A stretch of 21,129 bases of DNA from Bacillota bacterium (GTDB lineage: Bacteria; Bacillota; Clostridia; Acetivibrionales; DSM-1351). The DNA is taken from positions 1 to 21,129 of the forward strand of contig JAFABO010000130.1 in the NCBI GenBank assembly GCA_023426005.1, in the 5' to 3' direction. Below, in pieces: positions 14,556 through 21,129 of this stretch. The translations under genes were made by a program, and so were the position numbers. Numbering within the stretch: the first letter of the stretch is position 1; every line of letters begins with the position of its first letter. Under the pieces are notes generated by a model, which saw only the letters and a list, made by a program, of their open reading frames with translations, made no database searches and had not been told where the DNA came from.

Positions 14556-15224
14556 TTAATCTGCCGCTGCCTCCGAATGTGCCTTGATAAGCTCAACGGC
14601 ATTATAGAGCAATTCGGCAGCTTCAGCACGGGTAATCTCGTCCTTGGGATAAAAATTTCCCTCTTCATCAAGCTCTGCCACACCATATATCAATGCTCTC
14701 TGAATGGCCTGGCTATACTGCTCCGACATCTGGCCGGCATCCTTTATTGCAGGCGGCATTATTTTCAGCAAAGGCAGCTTGTAATGCCTTTCCATAGCAT
14801 TAACCAGGGTATCTGTGAACTGTTCTTTCGTCCAAAACCGGTTCATTTCTATGTCTTTATCTACTTCCACCCCATTAACGGAAGCAGTGATCAGAGCATT
14901 TGCATACCACGCAGCATCATCGGCTTTGGTAAAATAATCAGTGGCTTTTGGTTCTTTTGCAAAGCGTACCAGGTCAAGGTTCAAGTCCAGAGCTCTTACC
15001 AGCAGGTGCAGTGCCTGGACTGTTGTAACCCTTGAATTTGGTGAAAATATACCTTCACTGGTACCTGCTACAATTCCCCTTTCCTGCAGTGAAATTATCT
15101 TATCCTTTGCAGGTACGTCGGACAAATCCTTAAATGGTATTGAAATTGCTACCGCACTGAGCGTAACCGAGAGTGAAAGAACTGCTGCGGCTGAAAGTGT
15201 AATTATCTTCTTTTTAAATGTCAT
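14556..15224 (-). CDS. Secreted S-layer-homology (SLH) domain protein
   Basis: A 222-aa exported protein. It has a signal peptide (about residues 1-27, MTFKKK then a hydrophobic core) and SLH-type modules: the first at about 31-80 (FKDLSDVPAKDKIISLQERGIVAGTSEGIFSP with the conserved final Leu-rich helix), a diverged middle part, and a last one near 160-212 (AIQRALIYGVAELDEEGNFYPKDEITRAEAAELL). SLH modules bind pyruvylated secondary wall polymers and hold proteins on the Gram-positive surface. There is no additional catalytic domain, so it may be a small structural surface protein. SD AGAGGTGATTTC precedes the ATG. The promoter region carries a duplicated -10. Confidence 0.88.
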   Translation of the reverse strand: MTFKKKIITLSAAAVLSLSVTLSAVAISIPFKDLSDVPAKDKIISLQERGIVAGTSEGIFSPNSRVTTVQALHLLVRALDLNLDLVRFAKEPKATDYFTKADDAAWYANALITASVNGVEVDKDIEMNRFWTKEQFTDTLVNAMERHYKLPLLKIMPPAIKDAGQMSEQYSQAIQRALIYGVAELDEEGNFYPKDEITRAEAAELLYNAVELIKAHSEAAAD

Positions 15225-15245
15225 GAAATCACCTCTTATTATCTT

Positions 15246-15284
15246 GTTATAAGGACTTTATAAGGACTTTGCAATGTTAGACAA
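15246..15284 (-). promoter_or_regulatory. Tandem promoters created by an 11-bp repeat, upstream of the SLH gene
   Basis: An exact 11-bp direct repeat (ATAAGGACTTT, 15249-15259 and 15260-15270) duplicates a -10 region. On the - strand this gives TTGTCT (15279-15284), 16 bp, TATAAA (15257-15262), and TTGCAA (15269-15274), 17 bp, TATAAC (15246-15251). Two overlapping promoters are therefore possible. Confidence 0.45.
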
Positions 15285-15434
15285 TATATAAAAGAAAAAA
15301 GTTCCACTTCACAGCTTTAATATTTATATCAAATTTGTCTCACATTTATTTCAGTCCGGTTACATGACAAAATCAACTATTTTCCAAACATTATTCAATT
15401 GATATAAGTAAAACCTAATATTAAATAAATACTG

Positions 15435-15463
15435 TTTAAATTTATCCAACTATCAATTATAAT
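15435..15463 (+). promoter_or_regulatory. Likely promoter of the kimA-like gene
   Basis: A perfect TATAAT at 15458-15463 has a weak TTTAAA 17 bp upstream (15435-15440). The leader would be about 49 nt and contains a TATGCT-TATGCT repeat. The 15285-15434 stretch is AT-rich and holds no gene. I see none of the conserved blocks of the ydaO c-di-AMP riboswitch in the leader or upstream DNA. Confidence 0.4.
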
Positions 15464-15518
15464 AAAGGAATATGCTTATGCTATGCATACAATAATATGA
15501 TACACGCAGGTGGATTTT

Positions 15519-17387
15519 ATGAACAAAGGATTAAAAAGATTATTAATCGGCAGACCATTAAAAAATGAAGAGATCCATGGAGAAAAATTTGGTGTTTTGT
15601 GGGGACTGCCCATACTCTCCAGCGATGCGATTTCCTCTGTGGCCTATGCAGGACAGGAAATTCTGCTGGTATTGCTTCCCATTGCCGGTTTTCTGGCCTT
15701 TAAATACATGGCCTATATTTCTCTGGCGATTATTGTGCTTCTAGGTATTTTGACACTTTCATACCGCCAGACAATCGACTGTTATCCCAACGGCGGCGGT
15801 GCTTATGTGGTTGCTAAAGAGAATATAGGTTTGATTGCTGGGGTTACAGCCGGTTCGTCACTGTGCATCAGCTATATACTGACAGTGGCTGTAAGTATTG
15901 CATCGGGTGTCCAGCAAATTGTATCCGCATTTCCTGTTTTAAAGCCATATACCTCCTACCTGTGCGTGCTTGTAATAATACTCATGACGCTGGGTAATCT
16001 GAGAGGTATAAAAGAATCTGCCAAGCTTTTCAGCCTTCCTACTTATTTCTTTATTTTTTCAATCCTTTTAATGCTTGTTGTAGGCGTTATTAAGATTTTT
16101 GCAGGATATAAGCCCGAGCCCCTCGTTTTGGATGAAAGCAGCTTTCAGCCTGTAACACTGTTTTTAATCCTCAGCGCATTTACAAACGGCTGTGCTGCAC
16201 TTACAGGCGTCGAGGCCGTAAGCAACTCAGTACCAAACTTCAAAGCACCCTCAACTAAAAACGCAAAAGCGGTGCTGGCTCTTTTGTCAACCCTGGTTTT
16301 AATTGTTTTTGGAGGAACATCTATTATTGTCAATTATTATCCGATAAATCCCGAGAAGGGTGCAATGCTGGTCCAGATAGCCCAGATGATTTTCGGAAGG
16401 AATATATTGTTTTATACCATAACCGTTCTTTCCTTCGCCATTCTGGTATTGGCTGCCAATACGGCATATTTCGGGTTTCCCAATCTTATATCGGTAATGG
16501 CAAGAGAGGGTTATGTCCCGAGGCAGCTGAGTATGCGAGGGGACAGATTAAGTTTTTCAAATGGAATCATATCTTTGTCGGCTATAGCAGCCCTGCTTAT
16601 TTTAATATTTAATGCCAATGTAACAAGACTTATTGGTCTATATGCCATTGGAGTTTTTATATCCTTTACTCTGTCCCAAGCCGGCATGTTTTTCAGATGG
16701 ATCAAAAACAAGGGTGACAATTGGGTCGTTAAAGCGGCAATAAACGGGTTTGGGGCATTTGTGACCTTTGTAATAGTAATCGTTATTGCAATAACAAAGT
16801 TTACCATGGGAGCCTGGATCGTTGTAATTGTTATCCCCGTTATGATCTTCCTGATGCTGAAAGTAAAGACCCATTACATGGCTCTGCATAAGCAGTTAAA
16901 AATCAGCCCTGAAGAATTGAAGGATGTCAGTATTTCCAGGGATGTTTATACAAATAGAGTTATTGTGCCCATTGCAGGTATAAACAAGGCCAGTATACGT
17001 GCGCTGAGATTTGCCAGAACGATTTCTGACAACGTAGTAGCCTTTAATGTTTCTATTGATGAGGAACAGGGCAAAAAAGTACGTGAAAAATATAATATGA
17101 TAGACACGGATATACCTTTAATTGTAAAATATTCACCCTTCAGGAGGGTAGTGGAACCTCTCCTGATGTTTATAGAATCTGCCGAATACGATTATCAGAA
17201 AGGTGATATTATTACTGTCATTCTGCCGCAGTTTGTGGTCAAGAGGTGGTGGAACAACGCTCTTCACAATCATACAAGAGCTATAATTGAAAGGCAGCTG
17301 ATCAAGCATAAACATATTGTTATCTGTACCATGCCTCTTCAAATGAAGGATGATGACAGGGTTCTTAAGTCGCATAAATATAAATAG
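15519..17387 (+). CDS. kimA: KimA-like potassium importer (APC superfamily)
   Basis: A 622-aa transporter with about 12 membrane segments (residues 30-450) and a cytoplasmic C-terminal domain (about 470-610), the layout of Bacillus KimA (YdaO), a high-affinity proton-driven K+ importer inhibited by c-di-AMP. Conserved positions include Asp36 and Tyr43 in SSDAISSVAY, Thr122 and Ser126 in LTVAVSIASG, and GCAALTGVEA in the middle, all matching potassium-binding elements described for KimA. RGDRLSFSNGI and IGLYAIGVFISFTLSQAGM are also family-like. The ATG at 15519 has AGGTGG 5 nt upstream; a GTG at 15510 lies inside that SD. It is monocistronic, with its own promoter and terminator. Confidence 0.88.
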   Translation: MNKGLKRLLIGRPLKNEEIHGEKFGVLWGLPILSSDAISSVAYAGQEILLVLLPIAGFLAFKYMAYISLAIIVLLGILTLSYRQTIDCYPNGGGAYVVAKENIGLIAGVTAGSSLCISYILTVAVSIASGVQQIVSAFPVLKPYTSYLCVLVIILMTLGNLRGIKESAKLFSLPTYFFIFSILLMLVVGVIKIFAGYKPEPLVLDESSFQPVTLFLILSAFTNGCAALTGVEAVSNSVPNFKAPSTKNAKAVLALLSTLVLIVFGGTSIIVNYYPINPEKGAMLVQIAQMIFGRNILFYTITVLSFAILVLAANTAYFGFPNLISVMAREGYVPRQLSMRGDRLSFSNGIISLSAIAALLILIFNANVTRLIGLYAIGVFISFTLSQAGMFFRWIKNKGDNWVVKAAINGFGAFVTFVIVIVIAITKFTMGAWIVVIVIPVMIFLMLKVKTHYMALHKQLKISPEELKDVSISRDVYTNRVIVPIAGINKASIRALRFARTISDNVVAFNVSIDEEQGKKVREKYNMIDTDIPLIVKYSPFRRVVEPLLMFIESAEYDYQKGDIITVILPQFVVKRWWNNALHNHTRAIIERQLIKHKHIVICTMPLQMKDDDRVLKSHKYK

Positions 17388-17388
17388 A

Positions 17389-17435
17389 TAAAAAGAGCTG
17401 GATGCCTTATTCACGCATTCAGCTCTTTTTATTTG
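17389..17435 (+). terminator. Strong terminator after kimA
   Basis: Hairpin AAAAAGAGCTGGATGC / GCATTCAGCTCTTTTT with one G.U pair and a T run, starting directly after the stop. On the - strand it also terminates, just past the VWA remnant. Confidence 0.9.
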
Positions 17436-17626
17436 TCAATCCCTGCCCTTATCTCAACAGCGGTCCTTATCAAGTCTACGAACTCTATACCGATTTTATC
17501 ATTTTCGCCCATCTGATCCACCAATATTTTAAGACTCTTCTTAACAAGAGTTAGCCTGTTATCCATTCCCATGGAGCCGGAGACATCAATAACAAACAGC
17601 AGGTCAAGTTTGTAATTTTTCCCATT
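17429..17626 (-). pseudogene. Remnant of a von Willebrand factor A (VWA) domain protein
   Basis: A 65-codon reading frame with no usable start encodes the beginning of a VWA domain: KLDLLFVIDVSGSMG with the MIDAS motif DVSGS, then LVKKSLKILVDQMGENDKIGI. After that the sequence leaves the VWA pattern and ends with EFVDLIRTAVEIRAGIDK and a stop. The rest of the domain (about two thirds) is missing. The frame overlaps the response-regulator remnant in another phase. It looks like a deletion product. Confidence 0.6.
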
Positions 17627-17690
17627 TCAGCACCAGCTCCACCAGATCTCTCAGGGAGGGCTCGTCATCTACTACCAATATCTTTTTCAT
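17604..17690 (-). pseudogene. Remnant of a response regulator (receiver N-terminus)
   Basis: The first 21 residues, MKKILVVDDEPSLRDLVELVL, are a typical receiver start with the acidic pair DD. The frame then runs into the VWA remnant DNA and stops after 28 codons, before the phospho-acceptor Asp. A good SD (GAGGT, 17697-17701) remains. It follows the DUF3999 stop by 19 bp, so it may have been the third gene of that operon before a deletion. Confidence 0.65.
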
Positions 17691-17709
17691 ATATGTACCT
17701 CAGATATGT

Positions 17710-18909
17710 TTACTTTTTAAGTTTTCTTATTATTATGAAGCCCAGGACAGCGGCAACTATCAAAATGATTATATTAAATATCAGCTTATAGTTTATACGT
17801 ATTTCTTCTGAGTTCCCTGAAGCTGAAACTTTGTTGATATTTTCAATATTTAAAAGGTCATAGCCCTCTGTCAGTATTTGAGCTTTATAATTTGAGATAT
17901 CATAACTTTTCGGGGTATTTATCTCATTACTGCCATACCTCAAAGTAAAATTCTTTGTTTCAGCGCCTTTAAAAACCAACTCGTCAACCAGGTATTCTAC
18001 CTCAACACCCGAAACTTCCACAGGCTTGTCGTCATTATTTTCGATAGTTATTTCAGCTTCATCTTTTACATTCAGATAAGACTCCAGAGGGATGATTAAA
18101 TCCCGGTATTTTACATTATCAAATTCAAGATTATAAAGTGCTTTTGTCACGCTGCCGTTAAAGGATACATTTCTTTTAAAGGTACTTCCTGTTTTAAGTG
18201 AGACCTTATTAAGCTTAAGGTTTTTCATATTTTTTAATTTGATAACAGTTGTGTTTCCCTTCTCTTCGGAAGTATATTCAGGAGCCAGTGTTTCAATGAA
18301 GTATTCCTTATTCCGCAATGTCCTGTCATAATTTAATGTAACAGTTGAAAACTCCACCTTCTCCAGGTTGTTGAACAGTTTGAAACGATAGCAGGTGTAC
18401 TTTTTGCTGCCGCTAAAGTTTATCTCCGGTTTACTGCTGCCGTCCACATTATAAATAATATCATCCTGAACTTTTTCCCAATGGGTGCTGTCGTAACTTC
18501 CCCAAAGCTCAAGCTGCTTTGCAAAGTTTGTGCTGCTGCTGGAAATTTCAATGGACGTGGCTGCAACATCTGACGGTACATTGTCCTTCAGAACATAATC
18601 GTAATAAAACCAATCATCTTTAACGAAGGAATTGACCAGTTTCAGCTCATAGCTTTTATGGGTACTTTCTCTGCTTTCATTAAAACTGTTTATAAAATAT
18701 GGCACAGGCTCGTTGTCATTATCAAAAACCATTATATCCGCCATGTTTTCAGATAGCTTATTATAGACTTCAGACGTCAGCCGTACCGCCTTATAATTCT
18801 TTTCCCCATGGTTTTTCATATCCGCACCGTATAAAAAATCAGCCGCATTTACAAACATTGAACTGGATACAATGAATATTGCAATACTAAGTATTATTCT
18901 TTTTTTCAT
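17710..18909 (-). CDS. DUF3999-like membrane-anchored surface protein
   Basis: A 399-aa protein with a signal peptide (about residues 1-22), a large extracytoplasmic beta-rich region and one C-terminal membrane segment (about 375-395) followed by RKLKK. A F5/8-type-like stretch (LELWGSYDSTHWEKV, then YTCYRFKLFNN) lies in the middle. The layout matches DUF3999, a family of unknown function often paired with DUF2339. The ATG lies inside the end of the DUF2339 gene (23-bp overlap) behind GAGGT, so the two are translationally coupled and probably form one envelope complex (inference). Confidence 0.75.
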   Translation of the reverse strand: MKKRIILSIAIFIVSSSMFVNAADFLYGADMKNHGEKNYKAVRLTSEVYNKLSENMADIMVFDNDNEPVPYFINSFNESRESTHKSYELKLVNSFVKDDWFYYDYVLKDNVPSDVAATSIEISSSSTNFAKQLELWGSYDSTHWEKVQDDIIYNVDGSSKPEINFSGSKKYTCYRFKLFNNLEKVEFSTVTLNYDRTLRNKEYFIETLAPEYTSEEKGNTTVIKLKNMKNLKLNKVSLKTGSTFKRNVSFNGSVTKALYNLEFDNVKYRDLIIPLESYLNVKDEAEITIENNDDKPVEVSGVEVEYLVDELVFKGAETKNFTLRYGSNEINTPKSYDISNYKAQILTEGYDLLNIENINKVSASGNSEEIRINYKLIFNIIILIVAAVLGFIIIRKLKK

Positions 18910-21097
18910 CAGGCATTACCTCACCAACAAAATTAATCTTCCTGTTAAAGTATTGATAGACAAAGGAAATGGCTATGAGAGTCAAACCAAATATAAAGTA
19001 TGAAACTATCCTATAGCCCTGTGTCAGGAAAGACAAATCAACAACAAATAATTTGGCAACTGCCATAATGCAAAAACCCAGGCCAAATCTTCTTATTAAT
19101 ACATACTTTTTGATGAATCCGAAAATAATCCATGAAAGTGAGGTCACTAAATAGACAACACTTATCAATGCATTATTAAATCCAAGATTAAACTGCATTA
19201 TCAGATTTTGAGTCAAAATGACAATAAAATATAACGAGATAATGAGAGGGCATAATTCAATTCCGATTTTCCGTTTAGCCACCAGCTTCATTATGAACTC
19301 ACGTACCGCCAATACGGATAGCAGTGAGATTGCGGCTATTTCAACCGTCCCGAGGATACATGCTCCCCTTGAAGCATTGTTCAGAAAACCTTCAACAGGT
19401 GAAAAGAAATTCAGAACAAATAACCATGCAACGCCTATTACATAAAGCACGGAAGATATGACCTCCGTCACTTTATCCTTAATAATATTGATTTTAGGCA
19501 TAAGGTATGCAATTATAAAGCCGGCTAAAATCATCGCAGCATTTATCAGATAATCCAGACTAAAACTGCTGCCAATTAAAGGCCCATACAAGTAGTCCCT
19601 CAGTTCAACTCCCAATAAATACAAGGAGAAAAACCAGATATTTATCAGGGTAATATACTTGTAAGCTTTAGCTGACCCGGCCGAGATCTCATTTTTATAA
19701 ATCAAAGCACTTAAAATTACCATACTTCCGGCAGTTACAGCCAGGTATTTATATACAAACAGCGAACCGTTATAGTTTGGTATATCAAATAACATAAAGG
19801 CGGCAAGACACAGGAATGTAATTACCGTTCCCGCTCTCTTAAAGCCTTTTACATTCTTAATTATGCCGTATGTAAGCAACGCCGTGCCTTCAATCAGCCA
19901 TCCCAGTGAAAACCAGGTTTTATCAAATTGGAAGGGTATTATCAGCGCAACAAAGGTGAGTCCGGTAATGTAAAACAGAGCCCTTGCCTTCCTCTCTTTT
20001 TCCATAAAGCTTTCAGTAAATCTTCCCATTGCAATATATACGGCTGCAAAAGCGGCAGCCAGGGCACCTGTAAAATCTTCAAGCCCGGTGAGGTAAAATA
20101 CCGTGTAAAGCAAAATGCTGCTTATAACAGTGTTTTTTGCCAGCAGTACAATGTCGGAGGTCCTGAAGCTGAGCTTATACCTGTATGCACCGGCAACAGG
20201 TATAAGGGTATATATTATAAAAGCCAGAACAATATAGGCAATTGAAATCAAGTCATCTGCTGAAAATCCTGCGGTGCCTGTACGTCCTCCAAACATGATG
20301 GCCAATATATAGATTGATCCGGTGACATTAAGCCAGAAACCTATATATGCAGTTACAAGCCACCGTTTATTTACCGAGATAACCAATGCCAGCAGGTTGA
20401 GCAGAACAAAATATACCATTGCACCGTAAACAATGCTCTTATTCCCTTCAATGGAAAGTATGGGCAGATAACCTCCTATAATTGCAAAGCAGGATATGGT
20501 CTGGGAGCCATATCTCTGAGACAGTACAAAAGCACCCGCAGTTACCAGAACCGTTAATCCCAGAGCAGGGAACATATCCAGCAGGTTAAAGCTGAAATAG
20601 CTCAGGGCAAGTCCGACGTATAAAATTGCGATGCCCCCGCTTGTCAGCCCGATTGAAAAGATATTGGTTTTCTTGCGGTTGAAGAATTCACCGGCCATCA
20701 GCATTACCAGACCTATAGCAAAGGTAAAAATACTTTTCAGAATGTCCGGCAATTTGAAATATGTAAACTGGGATGCTGCTATGATTCCGATTATTAAAAG
20801 AAAAATCCCAAGTTTATTGATAATATTCAGTCCGATAAAGGATTCTATGTTGTTCTGTTTTACACGGCCTTTAATCTCTTCTTCGGTCAACTGTTCCTGC
20901 CGCAGCTTCTGGAATCCGGCAGCCCGGCTTTCATTCAAGGCTTTTGAATTCCTTAATATTTCCTCCCTGGCAGCCCTGACCCTTTCTTCAAGCAATTTTC
21001 TGAGTTCATATATCCTGGGATATATCTCATCCTGGAGATTCACCCTGTTGGCCTGCAAAATACCAGCCATTTCATCTATCCGTTTCTTTTCGGTCAT
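18887..21097 (-). CDS. DUF2339 polytopic membrane protein (start uncertain)
   Basis: A protein of at least 736 aa. Residues 1-85 are charged and coiled-coil-like (IYELRKLLEERVRAAREEIL). The rest is about 20 or more membrane segments, starting with NIINKLGIFLLIIGIIAASQF, a typical DUF2339 entry. Function of the family is unknown; large size, many membrane helices and pairing with DUF3999 suggest a role in envelope transport or assembly (inference). No SD precedes the ATG at 21097, and the frame stays open to the right edge of the window, so the true start may be outside. It overlaps the downstream DUF3999 gene by 23 bp. Confidence 0.8.
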   Translation of the reverse strand: MTEKKRIDEMAGILQANRVNLQDEIYPRIYELRKLLEERVRAAREEILRNSKALNESRAAGFQKLRQEQLTEEEIKGRVKQNNIESFIGLNIINKLGIFLLIIGIIAASQFTYFKLPDILKSIFTFAIGLVMLMAGEFFNRKKTNIFSIGLTSGGIAILYVGLALSYFSFNLLDMFPALGLTVLVTAGAFVLSQRYGSQTISCFAIIGGYLPILSIEGNKSIVYGAMVYFVLLNLLALVISVNKRWLVTAYIGFWLNVTGSIYILAIMFGGRTGTAGFSADDLISIAYIVLAFIIYTLIPVAGAYRYKLSFRTSDIVLLAKNTVISSILLYTVFYLTGLEDFTGALAAAFAAVYIAMGRFTESFMEKERKARALFYITGLTFVALIIPFQFDKTWFSLGWLIEGTALLTYGIIKNVKGFKRAGTVITFLCLAAFMLFDIPNYNGSLFVYKYLAVTAGSMVILSALIYKNEISAGSAKAYKYITLINIWFFSLYLLGVELRDYLYGPLIGSSFSLDYLINAAMILAGFIIAYLMPKINIIKDKVTEVISSVLYVIGVAWLFVLNFFSPVEGFLNNASRGACILGTVEIAAISLLSVLAVREFIMKLVAKRKIGIELCPLIISLYFIVILTQNLIMQFNLGFNNALISVVYLVTSLSWIIFGFIKKYVLIRRFGLGFCIMAVAKLFVVDLSFLTQGYRIVSYFIFGLTLIAISFVYQYFNRKINFVGEVMPDEKKNNT

Positions 21098-21129
21098 TTC
21101 AAAGTAAGTAAGTCTGTTTAATTCACCTT

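Overview
The window looks like chromosomal DNA from a low-to-moderate-GC, endospore-forming-type Firmicute, most likely a clostridium (inference). The evidence is strong GGAGG-type Shine-Dalgarno (SD) sites, sigma-A style TTGACA/TATAAT promoters, and a Gram-positive envelope gene set: an LTA-synthase-like enzyme, a YkuD L,D-transpeptidase, an S-layer-homology (SLH) protein, a flotillin with its NfeD partner, and a KimA-type potassium importer. There are no rRNA or tRNA genes, CRISPR arrays, transposases or phage genes. Most of the window is ordinary envelope and housekeeping content.

Layout. 1-761: end of a DUF4367 membrane-anchored protein, then a hairpin terminator. 886-2757 (-): LTA-synthase family phosphoglycerol transferase. 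2950-3327 (+): a small YkuD-only L,D-transpeptidase. 3356-4912 (-): ABC-F ATPase. 5044-5716 (+): a promoter covered by a 44-bp palindrome, driving a 79-aa membrane/coiled-coil protein and an ArsR-like winged-helix regulator. 5815-8119 (-): a yuaF-floT (NfeD/flotillin) operon with an unusual His-rich loop in YuaF. 8209-9300: small ORFs, a terminator, a small Cys-containing protein and a possible structured RNA. 9331-10099 (-): free-methionine-(R)-sulfoxide reductase behind a small membrane protein. 10240-11585 (-): a padR-MBL hydrolase operon with a double operator. 11733-12356 (-): membrane-anchored protein of unknown function. 12618-14345 (-): MsbA/LmrA-type ABC exporter. 14556-15224 (-): secreted SLH protein. 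15519-17387 (+): KimA-like transporter. 17429-17690 (-): fused remnants of a response regulator and a VWA protein. 17710-21097 (-): a DUF2339/DUF3999 pair running to the window edge.

The most informative non-coding signals are: (i) two promoters embedded in long perfect dyads next to their own regulator genes (ArsR-like at about 5070; PadR at about 11620); (ii) a 13-nt hairpin between an SD and its start codon that would restore normal spacing (about 11006); (iii) a foldable three-way-junction element at 9191-9298 whose G.U pairs favour one strand; and (iv) a duplicated -10 region upstream of the SLH gene. The best candidate for an undescribed small system is the 5044-5716 module: a strongly operator-controlled small membrane protein paired with a Cys-free ArsR-like regulator, divergent from an ABC-F gene.
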